Made by a program: the position numbers and the translations under genes. A stretch of DNA of 64,000 bases from Planctomycetaceae bacterium (GTDB taxonomy: Bacteria; Planctomycetota; Planctomycetia; Pirellulales; PNKZ01), in NCBI GenBank assembly GCA_016793115.1, contig JAEUIN010000102.1, positions 29,880 through 93,879 on the forward strand. Direction: 5' to 3'. This document shows positions 9,360-17,540 of this stretch, in pieces. Below the pieces are notes generated by a model. The model saw only the letters and a list, made by a program, of their open reading frames with translations. It ran no database searches and was not told the origin of the DNA. Position 1 is the stretch's first letter; every line of letters starts with the position of its first letter.

Positions 9360-10049
9360 ATGAGTTCGCATCGTTGCATCCTGCTTTTCCTTCTGTCGGC
9401 GACTACGAGCGTTTTAGCTCAGCCGTATCCCTATCGCCCCTGGGGCGCGGGTTACTACGGCGGCGGCGGTTATGGCTACGGATGGGGCGGTGGCGCGACG
9501 CCCGCCGGCGCGACGGCCACCGGCTACGGTAATTTGATCGCCGCTCAAGGCGCCTACAACCAAATGACGGCCGCAGCGATGAAGGACGTGCAGGCAGCGA
9601 AGTCGATGGCGCTCGACAACAAACTCAAGAGCGCACAAACCTACGACGAAATGCGTCAGATCAATCAGCGGTGGGTCGACGACAAGAAAGCCCGCGAAGC
9701 CGCTGCTTACGCCTCAAATGTTCCGCCGCCGAAGCGTCCGCGGCTAACTCCCTCGCAACTCGATCCGGTTACCGGGCACATCAATTGGTTGCCGCTGCTC
9801 ATGAATCCGGCGTTCGCTCAATTTCGAGCCGAAATTCAAGTGCTCTTTACGCAACGTGCTCATGATCCGTCGAGCGTATCCTATTCGGCCGTTCGGCAGC
9901 TTACCGATCCGATGCGCGACTTGCTCGACACGATGCACGGGCAGGTGGAAACGAATGAATTCTTCGCGGCGCGTCACTTCATCGATGCCGTCGCCGAAGA
10001 AGCCCGTCATAGCGGCTTTGAAGATCACGCCGCGGTTTCGGTAAACTAG
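9360..10049 (+). CDS. Hypothetical secreted protein with Gly/Tyr-rich N-terminal region
   Basis: A signal peptide (ending SVLA) is followed by a Gly/Tyr/Trp-rich segment (residues about 22-55, units such as YYGGGGYGYGWGGG). Then comes a helical region (KDVQAAKSMALDNKLKSAQTYDEMRQINQRW) and a C-terminal domain with many aromatic and charged residues. I do not recognise a named family beyond planctomycete conserved secreted proteins. The glycine-rich part resembles low-complexity cell-wall or matrix proteins. CGGAG upstream supports the start. A good intrinsic terminator follows the gene. Function is unknown. Confidence 0.75.
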   Translation: MSSHRCILLFLLSATTSVLAQPYPYRPWGAGYYGGGGYGYGWGGGATPAGATATGYGNLIAAQGAYNQMTAAAMKDVQAAKSMALDNKLKSAQTYDEMRQINQRWVDDKKAREAAAYASNVPPPKRPRLTPSQLDPVTGHINWLPLLMNPAFAQFRAEIQVLFTQRAHDPSSVSYSAVRQLTDPMRDLLDTMHGQVETNEFFAARHFIDAVAEEARHSGFEDHAAVSVN

Positions 10050-10107
10050 CCGCCTCGCTTCGAGGTCGCAGAACGGGTCTGATCGCAGCGACAAGAACGA
10101 TATACGT

Positions 10108-10150
10108 AGCCGAGTTTCGCCCTTCAGCGGAACTCGGCTACTTTGTTTTT
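10108..10150 (+). terminator. Intrinsic terminator after glycine-rich protein gene
   Basis: A nine-base perfect stem (AGCCGAGTT pairing with AACTCGGCT) with a 14-base loop is followed on the plus strand by ACTTTGTTTTT. This is the right layout for Rho-independent termination of the plus-strand gene. It overlaps the stop of the convergent subtilase gene. Confidence 0.7.
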
Positions 10151-11097
10151 GAGACCGCGAAAATCGAGTCGATCGCTCGCTTCGCATCCAGACGCCGGAA
10201 AGTAAGCCGGCTTTCCGGGTCGACGACGGAAACCCCGGTGCGCTGTAGGATTGCGAGCATCGCTTCGGGCAAGTTCTTACCGTCGCGGCGCCAGTCATAA
10301 CCTGACTTCTCAATCGCTTCGCGCAGCAGCATAACCGTGCCGCAGACGATCGCGTTGGAACTGCTCGTCGCACGGGCCGGTACAACGAGATCGATCTTCG
10401 CATGCCGGTCTAGGTAAACAACGTCCGCATCCGGCTTCACCGCACCGATCGCGAAGCAATTGGGTTGGCAAGCAGGCCAGGAAATACCGTCGGTAAACTT
10501 ATGATTGCCTGCCGGTGCGCTGACCCACACGCCCAACTCGCGCAGCTTGGCTAGCGGCTCATCGATCTCGGTGGACACGGGCTCACCGTGAGCCAGATCG
10601 TCGACCGGGGCAAGATTTACCGTGGTAATGTTGAAGCGTTCATGGTTCTCAACGACCCATCTCAGAGCGCGCGCTAGAGACTTTGAGTCGGCGACTTTGC
10701 AGTGACAACATTCCAAACCGCGCACGATGGCGACCTGATTGTTGAACGCCACACCGCGGCGACCATCGAAATTAAGCGAAGAGGGAAAGCCGATCGTCGA
10801 GCCGTGATAACCACGGCCCTCATGCTTTGTGTCGTCGTCGCCGTCGACGGCGTCGAAACGCACGGTCACCTTCGGGCGGCCGTCGGTCACGACGGACCAC
10901 TCCGGCATATCGGGCTTGCACCCGTCGTCGACAAGAGCAAGCGTTTGGTTAAGCCCAAAACTCATCTGATGGGTATAAGCCGACCAGACGTCGATGATTC
11001 CAGCACGGCGAAACTCCGTCGATTGGACCGGCTCAAAAGCCGAAACGGTTGTCGTCAAGGCGAGGCTCAGAGCCCCGACTAGAGAGAAGTTGCGCAA
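10138..11097 (-). CDS. Subtilase-family (S8) serine protease, divergent active site
   Basis: The 319-residue protein has a signal peptide (ending VSAF) and recognisable subtilase landmarks in the right order. These are the aspartate in LALVDDGC (D57), the histidine in GRGYHGSTIG (H98), the oxyanion asparagine in VSAPAGNHK (N198) and a serine in ATSSSNAIVCGTVML (S245). The family norms are HGT, AAGN and GTSxAAP, so the serine loop is altered: GTS becomes ATS, and SxAP becomes SNAI. There is no obvious propeptide. The enzyme is probably exported and either a divergent active protease or a degenerate one. It starts at TTG, supported by GAGGA eight bases upstream. The six-hairpin-like gene ends 12 bases before it, so the two are probably one operon. 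Confidence 0.78.
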   Translation of the reverse strand: MRNFSLVGALSLALTTTVSAFEPVQSTEFRRAGIIDVWSAYTHQMSFGLNQTLALVDDGCKPDMPEWSVVTDGRPKVTVRFDAVDGDDDTKHEGRGYHGSTIGFPSSLNFDGRRGVAFNNQVAIVRGLECCHCKVADSKSLARALRWVVENHERFNITTVNLAPVDDLAHGEPVSTEIDEPLAKLRELGVWVSAPAGNHKFTDGISWPACQPNCFAIGAVKPDADVVYLDRHAKIDLVVPARATSSSNAIVCGTVMLLREAIEKSGYDWRRDGKNLPEAMLAILQRTGVSVVDPESRLTFRRLDAKRAIDSIFAVSKTK

Positions 11098-11109
11098 GAC
11101 AAATCCTCG

Positions 11110-12663
11110 CTATCGATCAATGTCGCTAATAGGGATTTCGACCGGTATTTGATGCGTCTCGCCATGCACGGCGAGCAACGCTAAGAGCAACGCATCGGCG
11201 CCGGTCATCGCTTCGTATTGATCGCGCAGCAAACTCGCTTTCGGCAGCGGACTTTCGTCGGGCCAAAACTCCCGCTTGGCCTCGGCGGCTAAACGCTGAG
11301 CCGCCTCCAAATAGCTCGCTTCCCCCGTCTCACGAAATGCGGCGACCTCAAGCAGAATCGCCGCCCCCGGTTCGACGGCCCAAACGTCAGTCTGTTTCTC
11401 AGAAGCCATCGGCAGCGATGTTCCTGCCACGGCTCGAGCCGCTTCAAGAAACAGACGGCCATAAGCGTCGCGCACGTCACCCGCGGGAAGCTGCTTCATA
11501 CGGTGATAACAATGGAGTGCGATCATCGCCGTGGTTTGCTTTCCGTAGCCGAAGCCCCACATCACGGAATAGCCGCCCGGGCCGGCCCCTTCGCGGTCGC
11601 GGGGCTCGCCGGTATCGGTAAAGCTTGTCGCGATGAAACCTCGCCGCTGATCGCCGGGGGCATGATTCACCGCCAAAAAGCCGCGATCAATCGACTCCGC
11701 GAGGTCTCGGAGGAGCTTCGCCGTCGGATCATCAGGGAAAGCGGCGGAGGAGAATCGGGCTGCGGCTTCATGGCATTCCAGAGCCAACGTGACGTTGTGG
11801 CCGTTGTTGCAATAATTTGGGCGCGAAGAATCGTAGTCGAGCAAATAGCGTGAGTTCAGCTTGTTGCGGTAACGAGTCGCCAACACCTCCACCGGCCGCC
11901 GAAAGTAGCCGTCTCTCGTCACCGCAAAAGTCCGCGACCAAATGTCGATCATGTAGCCGGCTTCTTTGGTGAAGTCGAAGCCTGTGCGCGGATCGTGTTT
12001 ATCCCACTTTGCGTGCCGGCTAAAGTCGCCGGATTTTTGGTCACCGATCGCATGGTCCCAAAGTCCGCGGGCATAGCGGATCGTCCGATCCGGTTCGCGC
12101 TCCAACAAATAGCCGAAGAAGTGCGGAGCCTTTTTAATCTCATGAATAAGAGTCTGAGTCGTGTTCTTCGTCGCGTTCGTCGATACACGATCTTCCTTCA
12201 AGTCGTAAAATAAGTGTTCGCCCCAGCCAAGCAGACCCGTTGCCGGCGATTGCGTACGGCGGACGAAGTCGATGAGGGCCGCTTCCGCGGCTTCCGCATA
12301 ACGATGTTCTCCGGTGATGTCGCTCAAGAGAAACATCGTGCGATAAAGATTCTGCTGCATATTGGCATTGCTACCGTAGACATTGCTACGGTCGCTTTCG
12401 CGGGCACCGGCCGCGGCCTTCGGCAACTTTTTGAACGGCTCCAAAGTCTTCCGGTCGAGAATAGAGATGATCATCGCCGTTTCTTCCGGCCCCCACCGGT
12501 CGACGCCGTGGGTCAGCAGGGCGTCGATGGTCGCCCGCACGACCGGCAAGTGATCTTCAGTCTGGTTTTCAGCGGCGACCGATGGGCAAACGGATAAACA
12601 CACCGAGGCGATCGACAACAGAGGGATCAGAAAGTCGCGCTTTCGGGCGTTACGGGAAACCAT
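11110..12663 (-). CDS. Secreted protein, probable (alpha/alpha)6-barrel (six-hairpin glycosidase-like)
   Basis: A 30-residue signal peptide is followed by about 480 residues of mostly helical sequence. Conserved-looking aromatic and acidic stretches include LLGWGEHLFYDL, FTKEAGYMIDIWSRTF, DYDSSRPNYCNNGHN and GGYSVMWGFGYGKQ. The spacing of helices and aromatic WG/YG motifs resembles the (alpha/alpha)6 fold of glycoside hydrolases and polysaccharide lyases such as pectate-lyase-type families. I cannot name the family, and no catalytic pair can be fixed from sequence alone. A role in polysaccharide processing is likely given the setting (inference). The downstream subtilase gene begins 12 bases after the stop, so they are likely co-transcribed. 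Confidence 0.65.
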   Translation of the reverse strand: MVSRNARKRDFLIPLLSIASVCLSVCPSVAAENQTEDHLPVVRATIDALLTHGVDRWGPEETAMIISILDRKTLEPFKKLPKAAAGARESDRSNVYGSNANMQQNLYRTMFLLSDITGEHRYAEAAEAALIDFVRRTQSPATGLLGWGEHLFYDLKEDRVSTNATKNTTQTLIHEIKKAPHFFGYLLEREPDRTIRYARGLWDHAIGDQKSGDFSRHAKWDKHDPRTGFDFTKEAGYMIDIWSRTFAVTRDGYFRRPVEVLATRYRNKLNSRYLLDYDSSRPNYCNNGHNVTLALECHEAAARFSSAAFPDDPTAKLLRDLAESIDRGFLAVNHAPGDQRRGFIATSFTDTGEPRDREGAGPGGYSVMWGFGYGKQTTAMIALHCYHRMKQLPAGDVRDAYGRLFLEAARAVAGTSLPMASEKQTDVWAVEPGAAILLEVAAFRETGEASYLEAAQRLAAEAKREFWPDESPLPKASLLRDQYEAMTGADALLLALLAVHGETHQIPVEIPISDIDR

Positions 12664-12839
12664 TGGAAGACCTTGAAATCGGGCAGCGGCCGGGGCGGGA
12701 TCGACAATATAGCAGGTTGATTTCGCGGTGCCGCCGGTTGCGCTAAATCTTTCTTAACGTCCGCCGGAAGTTCTTGCCGTACGTCCGAATCATCCATAAT
12801 GGAAAAGGTCGCACTCAAACCCGACTTCGCCGTGGACTT

Positions 12840-14447
12840 ATGGGTCTTAACGCTTCGCCGGCTCCCGTTAATTTTCTAGGCATTGAGTTTCAGCTTCGGC
12901 GGCGCCCCCACCATTTGCAGGCCTATATCTGGGCCACTCTCATTTCGATCGTCTGCCTCGTTCTGAGTTGGGGGTTACAGCGCACATTCGCACTCCACAA
13001 CTCGTTTCTCTTGTTCCTGCTCGGCGTGAGCATCGTGGCGGTGCTCTACGGCACATGGCCAAGCATCTACGCTTCATGCGTAAGTACGGCGATGCTCGCC
13101 TATTTTTTTATGCCGCCGATCTTCAGCCTCGCGGTCTCGGACATTCAGCACGTCTTCACGCTCATCGTCATGGCGACGATCGGCATTGTGATTAGCGGCC
13201 TCACCACTCAAGTGCTGTATCAGGCCGAAGCGGCCCGGCAGAGCGCCCAACGGTTTGAGGCGTTTTATCGATTGAGTCGCGATTTGGCCGACATGGCAGG
13301 CAGCGAGCAATTGGCCCGCGCCGCGGTGAAACATATTCAAGACGTAGTGGGCGGGCGCGCGGTGGTACTGCTGCGCGACGATAAACGCGGCTTTCGTCGT
13401 ATTCCGCCGACGCCGCTGGCGGAGGCGTTCCGTGCCCGTGACTGGGCGGCGGCCGAAGCGGCTTTTGAGACGGGGAATATTACCGGGTTAGGAACCCATA
13501 CTTCGGCGCACTCCGTCGCCATTTTTCTCCCGCTCACGGCAGGCGAGACGCCAATCGGCGTACTCGCCGCACAGCCGGCCGAAGGCCTCAATCAATATTC
13601 CGACGATCAGCGACAAATCTTAGCGACGCTTGCCGGCCAATTGACGGGGGCCTTGGAGCGAGATCGTCTGACGAATGAAGTCGTCAACGCCCAAACCGAA
13701 GCTGAAAGCGAACGTATGAGCGCGGCGTTGCTGAGTTCGGTATCGCACGACTTGCGCACGCCACTGGCGGCGATCGCAGGTTCCAGTAGCAGCATGCTCG
13801 ATGAAGATGCGGAAATATCGCCTGAGCAACGTCGCGAACTCTGTCAGGCGATTTACGAGAATGCTGATCGATTGTCGCGGATCGTCGAAAACCTGCTGAA
13901 CATGACTCGTCTGGAGTCGGGCAAGTTCCGAGTCGTAAAACAGCCGCATGTGCTCGAAGAGGTCATTGGATCAACCCTGCGGCAAATGCGCGACGAGTTG
14001 TGTGGGCGGCATGTGGAGACGCGAATCCCGGCTGACTTGCCGCTGGTGCCGATAGACGACGTCCTGTTCCAACAAGTGCTCTACAACTTGTTTGACAACG
14101 CCGTGAAGTACGACCCCGGCGGTCGCGTACTCGAAATTTCGGCTCGGTTGATCGGCGCCGATCGCTTGGAAATCGAAGTCGGAGATCGGGGCCGGGGATT
14201 GAAGTTGGGAGAAGAAGAGTTGGTGTTCGAAAAGTTCTTCCGCGGTACCGACACCGAAGGGGCCGCGCGCGGCAGCGGACTGGGCCTAACGATCTGCCGT
14301 GCGATCGTCGCCGCCCACGGCGGACGAATCACCGCAGGGAATCGCCCGGGCGGCGGGGCGATTTTCCGTGTTGTCTTGCCGATTGCTCCAAGTCCGCAAG
14401 TCGTCGCCGTGAATTCCAGCCATGCTCGTGATGAGGCAAGAGTATGA
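12840..14447 (+). CDS. KdpD-like sensor histidine kinase lacking the N-terminal KdpD domain
   Basis: From the ATG (MGLNASPAPV) the protein has 535 residues. Four predicted membrane helices of the DUF4118 type (about 28-120; LLFLLGVSIVAVLYGTWPS is typical of KdpD) come first. A GAF-like domain (about 140-275) follows, then the HisKA H box VSHDLRTPLAAIAG (H303), and a HATPase_c domain with DNAVKYDPGG and GSGLGLTICRAIVAAHGG. Full-length KdpD is about 900 residues and starts with a cytoplasmic KdpD/UspA sensor region, which is absent here. The frame could be extended upstream to a TTG, but this adds no domain. The gene overlaps the response regulator by ATGA, so they are translationally coupled. 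No potassium transporter genes are nearby, so the signal may not be potassium. Confidence 0.85.
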   Translation: MGLNASPAPVNFLGIEFQLRRRPHHLQAYIWATLISIVCLVLSWGLQRTFALHNSFLLFLLGVSIVAVLYGTWPSIYASCVSTAMLAYFFMPPIFSLAVSDIQHVFTLIVMATIGIVISGLTTQVLYQAEAARQSAQRFEAFYRLSRDLADMAGSEQLARAAVKHIQDVVGGRAVVLLRDDKRGFRRIPPTPLAEAFRARDWAAAEAAFETGNITGLGTHTSAHSVAIFLPLTAGETPIGVLAAQPAEGLNQYSDDQRQILATLAGQLTGALERDRLTNEVVNAQTEAESERMSAALLSSVSHDLRTPLAAIAGSSSSMLDEDAEISPEQRRELCQAIYENADRLSRIVENLLNMTRLESGKFRVVKQPHVLEEVIGSTLRQMRDELCGRHVETRIPADLPLVPIDDVLFQQVLYNLFDNAVKYDPGGRVLEISARLIGADRLEIEVGDRGRGLKLGEEELVFEKFFRGTDTEGAARGSGLGLTICRAIVAAHGGRITAGNRPGGGAIFRVVLPIAPSPQVVAVNSSHARDEARV

Positions 14448-15142
14448 TCGACGCTCCTAAGCGCATTCTCGTCGTTGAAGACGAGGAACCGATTCGGCGC
14501 TTTCTGCGAACCTCGCTGACCAGCCGCGGCTATCAACTCGAAGAAGCCTGCGGCGGGCGTGAAGCGTACGATCGGCTCGCGTCGCAGCAAATCAACTTAG
14601 TCATCCTCGATCTAGGGCTTCCCGACTGCGACGGCATGCAGGTGCTGGCGCAGCTGCGCTCGCGAGCCGCGACTCCGGTCGTCGTGCTTTCGGCGCGCGG
14701 TCGGGAATCCGAGAAAGTCGCGGCCTTCGAGGCCGGCGCCGACGATTACTTAACGAAACCGTTCGGGGTGCAAGAACTTGCGGCGCGGCTCCATGCCGTG
14801 TTGCGGCGCAGCGCCCAGAGCGATATGGCGCCGCCGCCGCTGCGCTACGCCCGCGGCGAATTGGTCGTCGACATGGTCGCACGACGAGTTCTACTGCGTG
14901 ATCAAGAAGTCCATGTCACGCCGATCGAATTCAAACTCTTGTCGTTACTGGCGAAGCACGCCGGCAAGGTCCTAACGCACCGCCAGTTGTTGCAGGAGGT
15001 TTGGGGTGCCGAACACGCTGACGAAGTGAACTACCTGCGCGTGTTCATGGCAGGTTTGCGCCGCAAGCTGGAAGTCAATTCGGCGCAGCCGCGATACCTG
15101 CTCACGGAGCAGGGGATCGGCTATCGTCTGGCCGACGAGTAG
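14444..15142 (+). CDS. KdpE-like response regulator (OmpR/PhoB family)
   Basis: This 232-residue protein has a receiver domain with acidic pocket VEDEE, phosphoacceptor D56 (VILDLGLPDCDG), the threonine/serine position VVLSARG and lysine in YLTKPFG. A C-terminal winged-helix DNA-binding domain carries HVTPIEFKLLSLLAKHAGKVLTHRQLL and ends YLLTEQGIGYRLADE. The sequence is strongly KdpE-like, including the terminal GIGYRL motif. It starts inside the stop of the kinase gene with GAGG just upstream, which makes a coupled two-component pair. Potential targets are not in the window. The name KdpE reflects sequence similarity, and regulation of potassium uptake is not demonstrated. Confidence 0.92.
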   Translation: MIDAPKRILVVEDEEPIRRFLRTSLTSRGYQLEEACGGREAYDRLASQQINLVILDLGLPDCDGMQVLAQLRSRAATPVVVLSARGRESEKVAAFEAGADDYLTKPFGVQELAARLHAVLRRSAQSDMAPPPLRYARGELVVDMVARRVLLRDQEVHVTPIEFKLLSLLAKHAGKVLTHRQLLQEVWGAEHADEVNYLRVFMAGLRRKLEVNSAQPRYLLTEQGIGYRLADE

Positions 15143-15190
15143 CACGATAAACTCGGCTTGTGCCGCGCACCGCCGGGCTGAGTCGGCGGC

Positions 15191-15232
15191 GCAAAAAAAG
15201 CCGGAGCGGGTTCGCGAGGAATCCGCTCCGGC
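15191..15232 (-). terminator. Intrinsic terminator of the RRM protein gene
   Basis: A perfect ten-base stem (GCCGGAGCGG with CCGCTCCGGC) with a 13-base loop is followed on the minus strand by CTTTTTTTGC. That is a canonical Rho-independent terminator for the minus-strand RNA-binding protein gene, starting about 55 bases after its stop. Confidence 0.88.
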
Positions 15233-15288
15233 ATCCGTTGTTGCTTGGGGAAGCTTTCGCTCCGCAGCGTCCGACTTCGCGGAGTCGC

Positions 15289-15648
15289 TTAGTAGCGACC
15301 GCGACCGCCGCCGCCGTAACCACCGCCGCCGCCGCCGTAGCCGCCGCGACCACCGCCGCCGCCGCCGTAGCCGCCGCGACCGCCGCCGCCACCGCCGCCT
15401 TCACGCGGCTTGGCTTCGTTGACCGTCAGAGGACGACCTTCGATTTCCTTGTCGTGCAGGCCGTTGATGGCCTGTTGGGCCGCGTTGTCGTCGGCCATTT
15501 CCACGAACCCGAAGCCCTTGCTGCGGCCCGTGTCGCGATCTTGAATCACTTGCGCGCTCACGACCGTGCCGAACTGCGCGAACAGCTGTTCCAGGCTCTC
15601 GTTGGTCATGCTGTAGGCCAAGTTGCCTGCGTAAAGTCTCTTACCCAC
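15289..15648 (-). CDS. Glycine-rich RRM RNA-binding protein
   Basis: One RNA recognition motif fills residues 3-80: RNP2 KRLYAGNL and RNP1 KGFGFVEM are both intact. A C-terminal tail of about 35 residues is almost only Gly, Arg and Tyr (RGGYGGGGGG units). This is the plan of the bacterial/cyanobacterial Rbp and plant glycine-rich proteins, often cold-induced RNA chaperones. I chose the GTG giving VGKRLYAGNL (119 residues) because GGAG sits eight bases upstream and family members start MGKxLYVGNL. A GTG three codons earlier is possible. The long 5' region with a hairpin and the strong terminator suggest a monocistronic, post-transcriptionally controlled gene (inference). Confidence 0.9.
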   Translation of the reverse strand: MGKRLYAGNLAYSMTNESLEQLFAQFGTVVSAQVIQDRDTGRSKGFGFVEMADDNAAQQAINGLHDKEIEGRPLTVNEAKPREGGGGGGGRGGYGGGGGGRGGYGGGGGGYGGGGRGRY

Positions 15649-15675
15649 CGTACTCACTCCGAATAGAACGAACCT

Positions 15676-15705
15676 GCGCCCCAAAACCGTTACTCTCGGG
15701 GGCGC
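15676..15705 (-). promoter_or_regulatory. Leader hairpin upstream of RRM gene
   Basis: A seven-base perfect stem (GCGCCCC with GGGGCGC) with a 16-base spacer lies about 30 bases before the chosen start codon on the minus strand, in a 278-base untranslated region. It could shape the leader RNA or bind the protein itself; it is also compatible with chance in GC-rich DNA. Confidence 0.35.
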
Positions 15706-15926
15706 GACGAAAGGGGCCAACTTATGGAGGCCCGAGCCAGGTGGGAAGACCGAGAGGCGGCGAACAGCTCTCTTGCAGACGCAGGCGCCGGAACATCGAC
15801 ATACCAACCAACGCGGAGTCTAGCAGATTCCGCCCCGAAATAGCTAGTGATCTTTTGGCCATTCTGGAAGCAGCGCCGGCGGACAACCGGCGGAGCCGAA
15901 CTCGCCGCCGTTTCGGCCGGCCGGTG

Positions 15927-17210
15927 CTACTTGCCGCCGATGCAATACAAATGCTCAAAAGTCCGTAAAAAAATCCGGCCGTCGGAAAGCGCCGGCGTCG
16001 AGTTCGACTGCTCACCCAGGTCATTGCGGGCCACGAATTCGAACTTCTCCGGATTCGGCCGAAATACCACGGTCGCCCCTTCCTGGTTGGTCACATAAGC
16101 CCGCCCTTCGGCCACGACGATCGAGCCCCAGTGGTTGCCGCCGGAAGCTCGGTCGGTCCATACTTCCTTGCCGCTCTTGGCTTCCAGGCAGCGGATTGTG
16201 CCTGGTCCGGCGTCGGGCACGTAAAGGTAGCCGTCGATAATGACTCCCGTGCCGATCGATTGCGGATTACGCGGCTTATACCACATGCGAGCCGCTTCCG
16301 TGATGTCGCCTTTGCCGCCGGGCTTGAAGGCGGAGGCACCGCCGCTGTAACCGCCGAGCATTACGCAAACGCCGTCGCCGAACACGGGCGACGAGTAGGC
16401 CAAGTCTCCCTTTTCGTTCTTCGTGCGGAAGAACCAAATCGTTTCGCCATTCGACGGCCGATACGCGATCACCCGGCTGGGCTGCGCGACGACGACCTGC
16501 TCCTCGCCGTCGAGCGTCACGATTTGCGGTGTCGACCAACTCCCCATGGGCGCGCCGTCGGTGCGCTTTTGACCGTCGCCGTCGGCCGGTTCATCAACCG
16601 TCCAAAGCCGTTGCCCGTTCTTCAAATCGAGGCAGGCCATAAACGTTTTTGCGCCCGGCCCGCAATTCAAATAGATGCGGCCTTTGTGGATGATCGGCGA
16701 GGAGCCTTCGCCCCACATGTGGCGAAATTCACCGAGGTTGACATTCCAAATCGGCTTACCGCCTTTGAGGTCGTAGCAATAGAGGCCGGCGGAGCCATGC
16801 CATACGACTACGACCTTACCGTCGGTCGCCGGCGTGCCCGCGCTGAACGGGTTCGTCTTATGCGTCGGCAATTCTTGCGAGAAGTCGACGACTTGCTTCC
16901 AGTGCAGCTTGCCGTCGGCCCGCCCGAAGCAATACACGCCCCGCTTGTGTCCGTCGTCTTCAGCCGCGGTCACAAGCACGCTTTCGCCGCTGACGATCGG
17001 ACTGCTGTTGCCCGGCGCGGGGAGCGGCGCTTTCCAGAGGATGTTTTTCTCTTCTCCTTTCGCCGCCGACCACTCGGTCGGCAAACCGGTTTCGTCGGAA
17101 AAACCGTTGTTGTGCGGACCACGGAACGCCGGCCAGTCCGCGGCCGACGACGATGAACCAAGCGACCCAACGACAAGCGACATGGTCATTGCAATGACGA
17201 CGCGATGCAT
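15927..17210 (-). CDS. Secreted PQQ-binding-like beta-propeller protein
   Basis: A signal peptide ending SSAAD is followed by about 400 residues of PQQ-type propeller blades. Each has the DGKxxWK or NGQRLWT tryptophan-docking signature (for example ADGKLHWKQ, KGGKPIWNV, KNGQRLWTV, SNGETIWFF, KSGKEVWTD). It begins WPAFRGPHNNGFSDE, the standard opening of the very abundant planctomycete outer-membrane-associated PQQ-like proteins. No cytochrome domain or quinoprotein catalytic motif is visible, so it is more likely a structural or binding propeller than a dehydrogenase. The ATG is supported by GAGGAGG seven bases upstream. An operator-like array of repeats lies immediately upstream of this start. 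Confidence 0.88.
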   Translation of the reverse strand: MHRVVIAMTMSLVVGSLGSSSSAADWPAFRGPHNNGFSDETGLPTEWSAAKGEEKNILWKAPLPAPGNSSPIVSGESVLVTAAEDDGHKRGVYCFGRADGKLHWKQVVDFSQELPTHKTNPFSAGTPATDGKVVVVWHGSAGLYCYDLKGGKPIWNVNLGEFRHMWGEGSSPIIHKGRIYLNCGPGAKTFMACLDLKNGQRLWTVDEPADGDGQKRTDGAPMGSWSTPQIVTLDGEEQVVVAQPSRVIAYRPSNGETIWFFRTKNEKGDLAYSSPVFGDGVCVMLGGYSGGASAFKPGGKGDITEAARMWYKPRNPQSIGTGVIIDGYLYVPDAGPGTIRCLEAKSGKEVWTDRASGGNHWGSIVVAEGRAYVTNQEGATVVFRPNPEKFEFVARNDLGEQSNSTPALSDGRIFLRTFEHLYCIGGK

Positions 17211-17247
17211 ATTCGAGCCTCCTCTAAGTCCCGGTTCCGCCTCGATC

Positions 17248-17341
17248 GGTGCGCATCTATCGGGGCGTTTGTTGCGCACCTCTATTGTCTTACTTAAATG
17301 TGCGCATCTATCGGCGAAATAGATGCGCAGTTTGCGCACCT
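17248..17341. promoter_or_regulatory. Inverted/direct repeat cluster upstream of PQQ propeller gene
   Basis: TGCGCATCTATCGG occurs at 17250-17263 and again at 17301-17314. The second copy forms a perfect 11-base inverted repeat (TGCGCATCTAT, seven-base spacer, ATAGATGCGCA at 17319-17329). TTGCGCACCT occurs at 17272-17281 and 17332-17341, and GGTGCGCA at 17248-17255 pairs with TGCGCACC at 17273-17280. The core TGCGCA recurs in every element. This looks like a multi-site operator for a dimeric regulator controlling the PQQ gene; an RNA structure in its leader is the alternative. Confidence 0.6.
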
Positions 17342-17480
17342 AATCTGCGGAAGTTTTGCTCCATTCCGTCCTGCAAACTTGGTATTCGCGGCCGAAAGAA
17401 AAACAATCTCTCACCCGGCAACCTAACGCAATCGCCGGCCAAGTTCCAGCAACTTTTTTGGCCGGCCATCGAATGAAACA

Positions 17481-17505
17481 GCCCCCGGCGTTTGACGCCG
17501 GGGGC
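17481..17505 (-). terminator. Hairpin after Gfo/Idh/MocA oxidoreductase gene
   Basis: A perfect ten-base stem (GCCCCCGGCG with CGCCGGGGGC) with a five-base loop starts 36 bases past the stop of the minus-strand oxidoreductase gene. On that strand it is followed by TGTTTCATTC, a poor T tract, so it may act as a terminator or as a 3' end stabiliser. Confidence 0.55.
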
Positions 17506-17540
17506 CGAAAATCTACGTCCTGAGTCGCGGAGCCGTCTGG

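Larger units (their letters stand above)
17211..17540. other. Intergenic region with operator-like repeats and terminator
   Basis: Between the start of the PQQ propeller gene and the end of the upstream oxidoreductase gene, this gap holds three things. They are a GAGGAGG ribosome binding site, the inverted and direct repeat cluster at 17248-17341, and a GC-rich hairpin at 17481-17505 that ends the oxidoreductase gene. No coding frame is supported. Confidence 0.65.

Noticed and set aside
12840..15142. Assigning gene symbols kdpD and kdpE outright
   Set aside because: The kinase lacks the KdpD domain and no kdpFABC is nearby, so only similarity is claimed.
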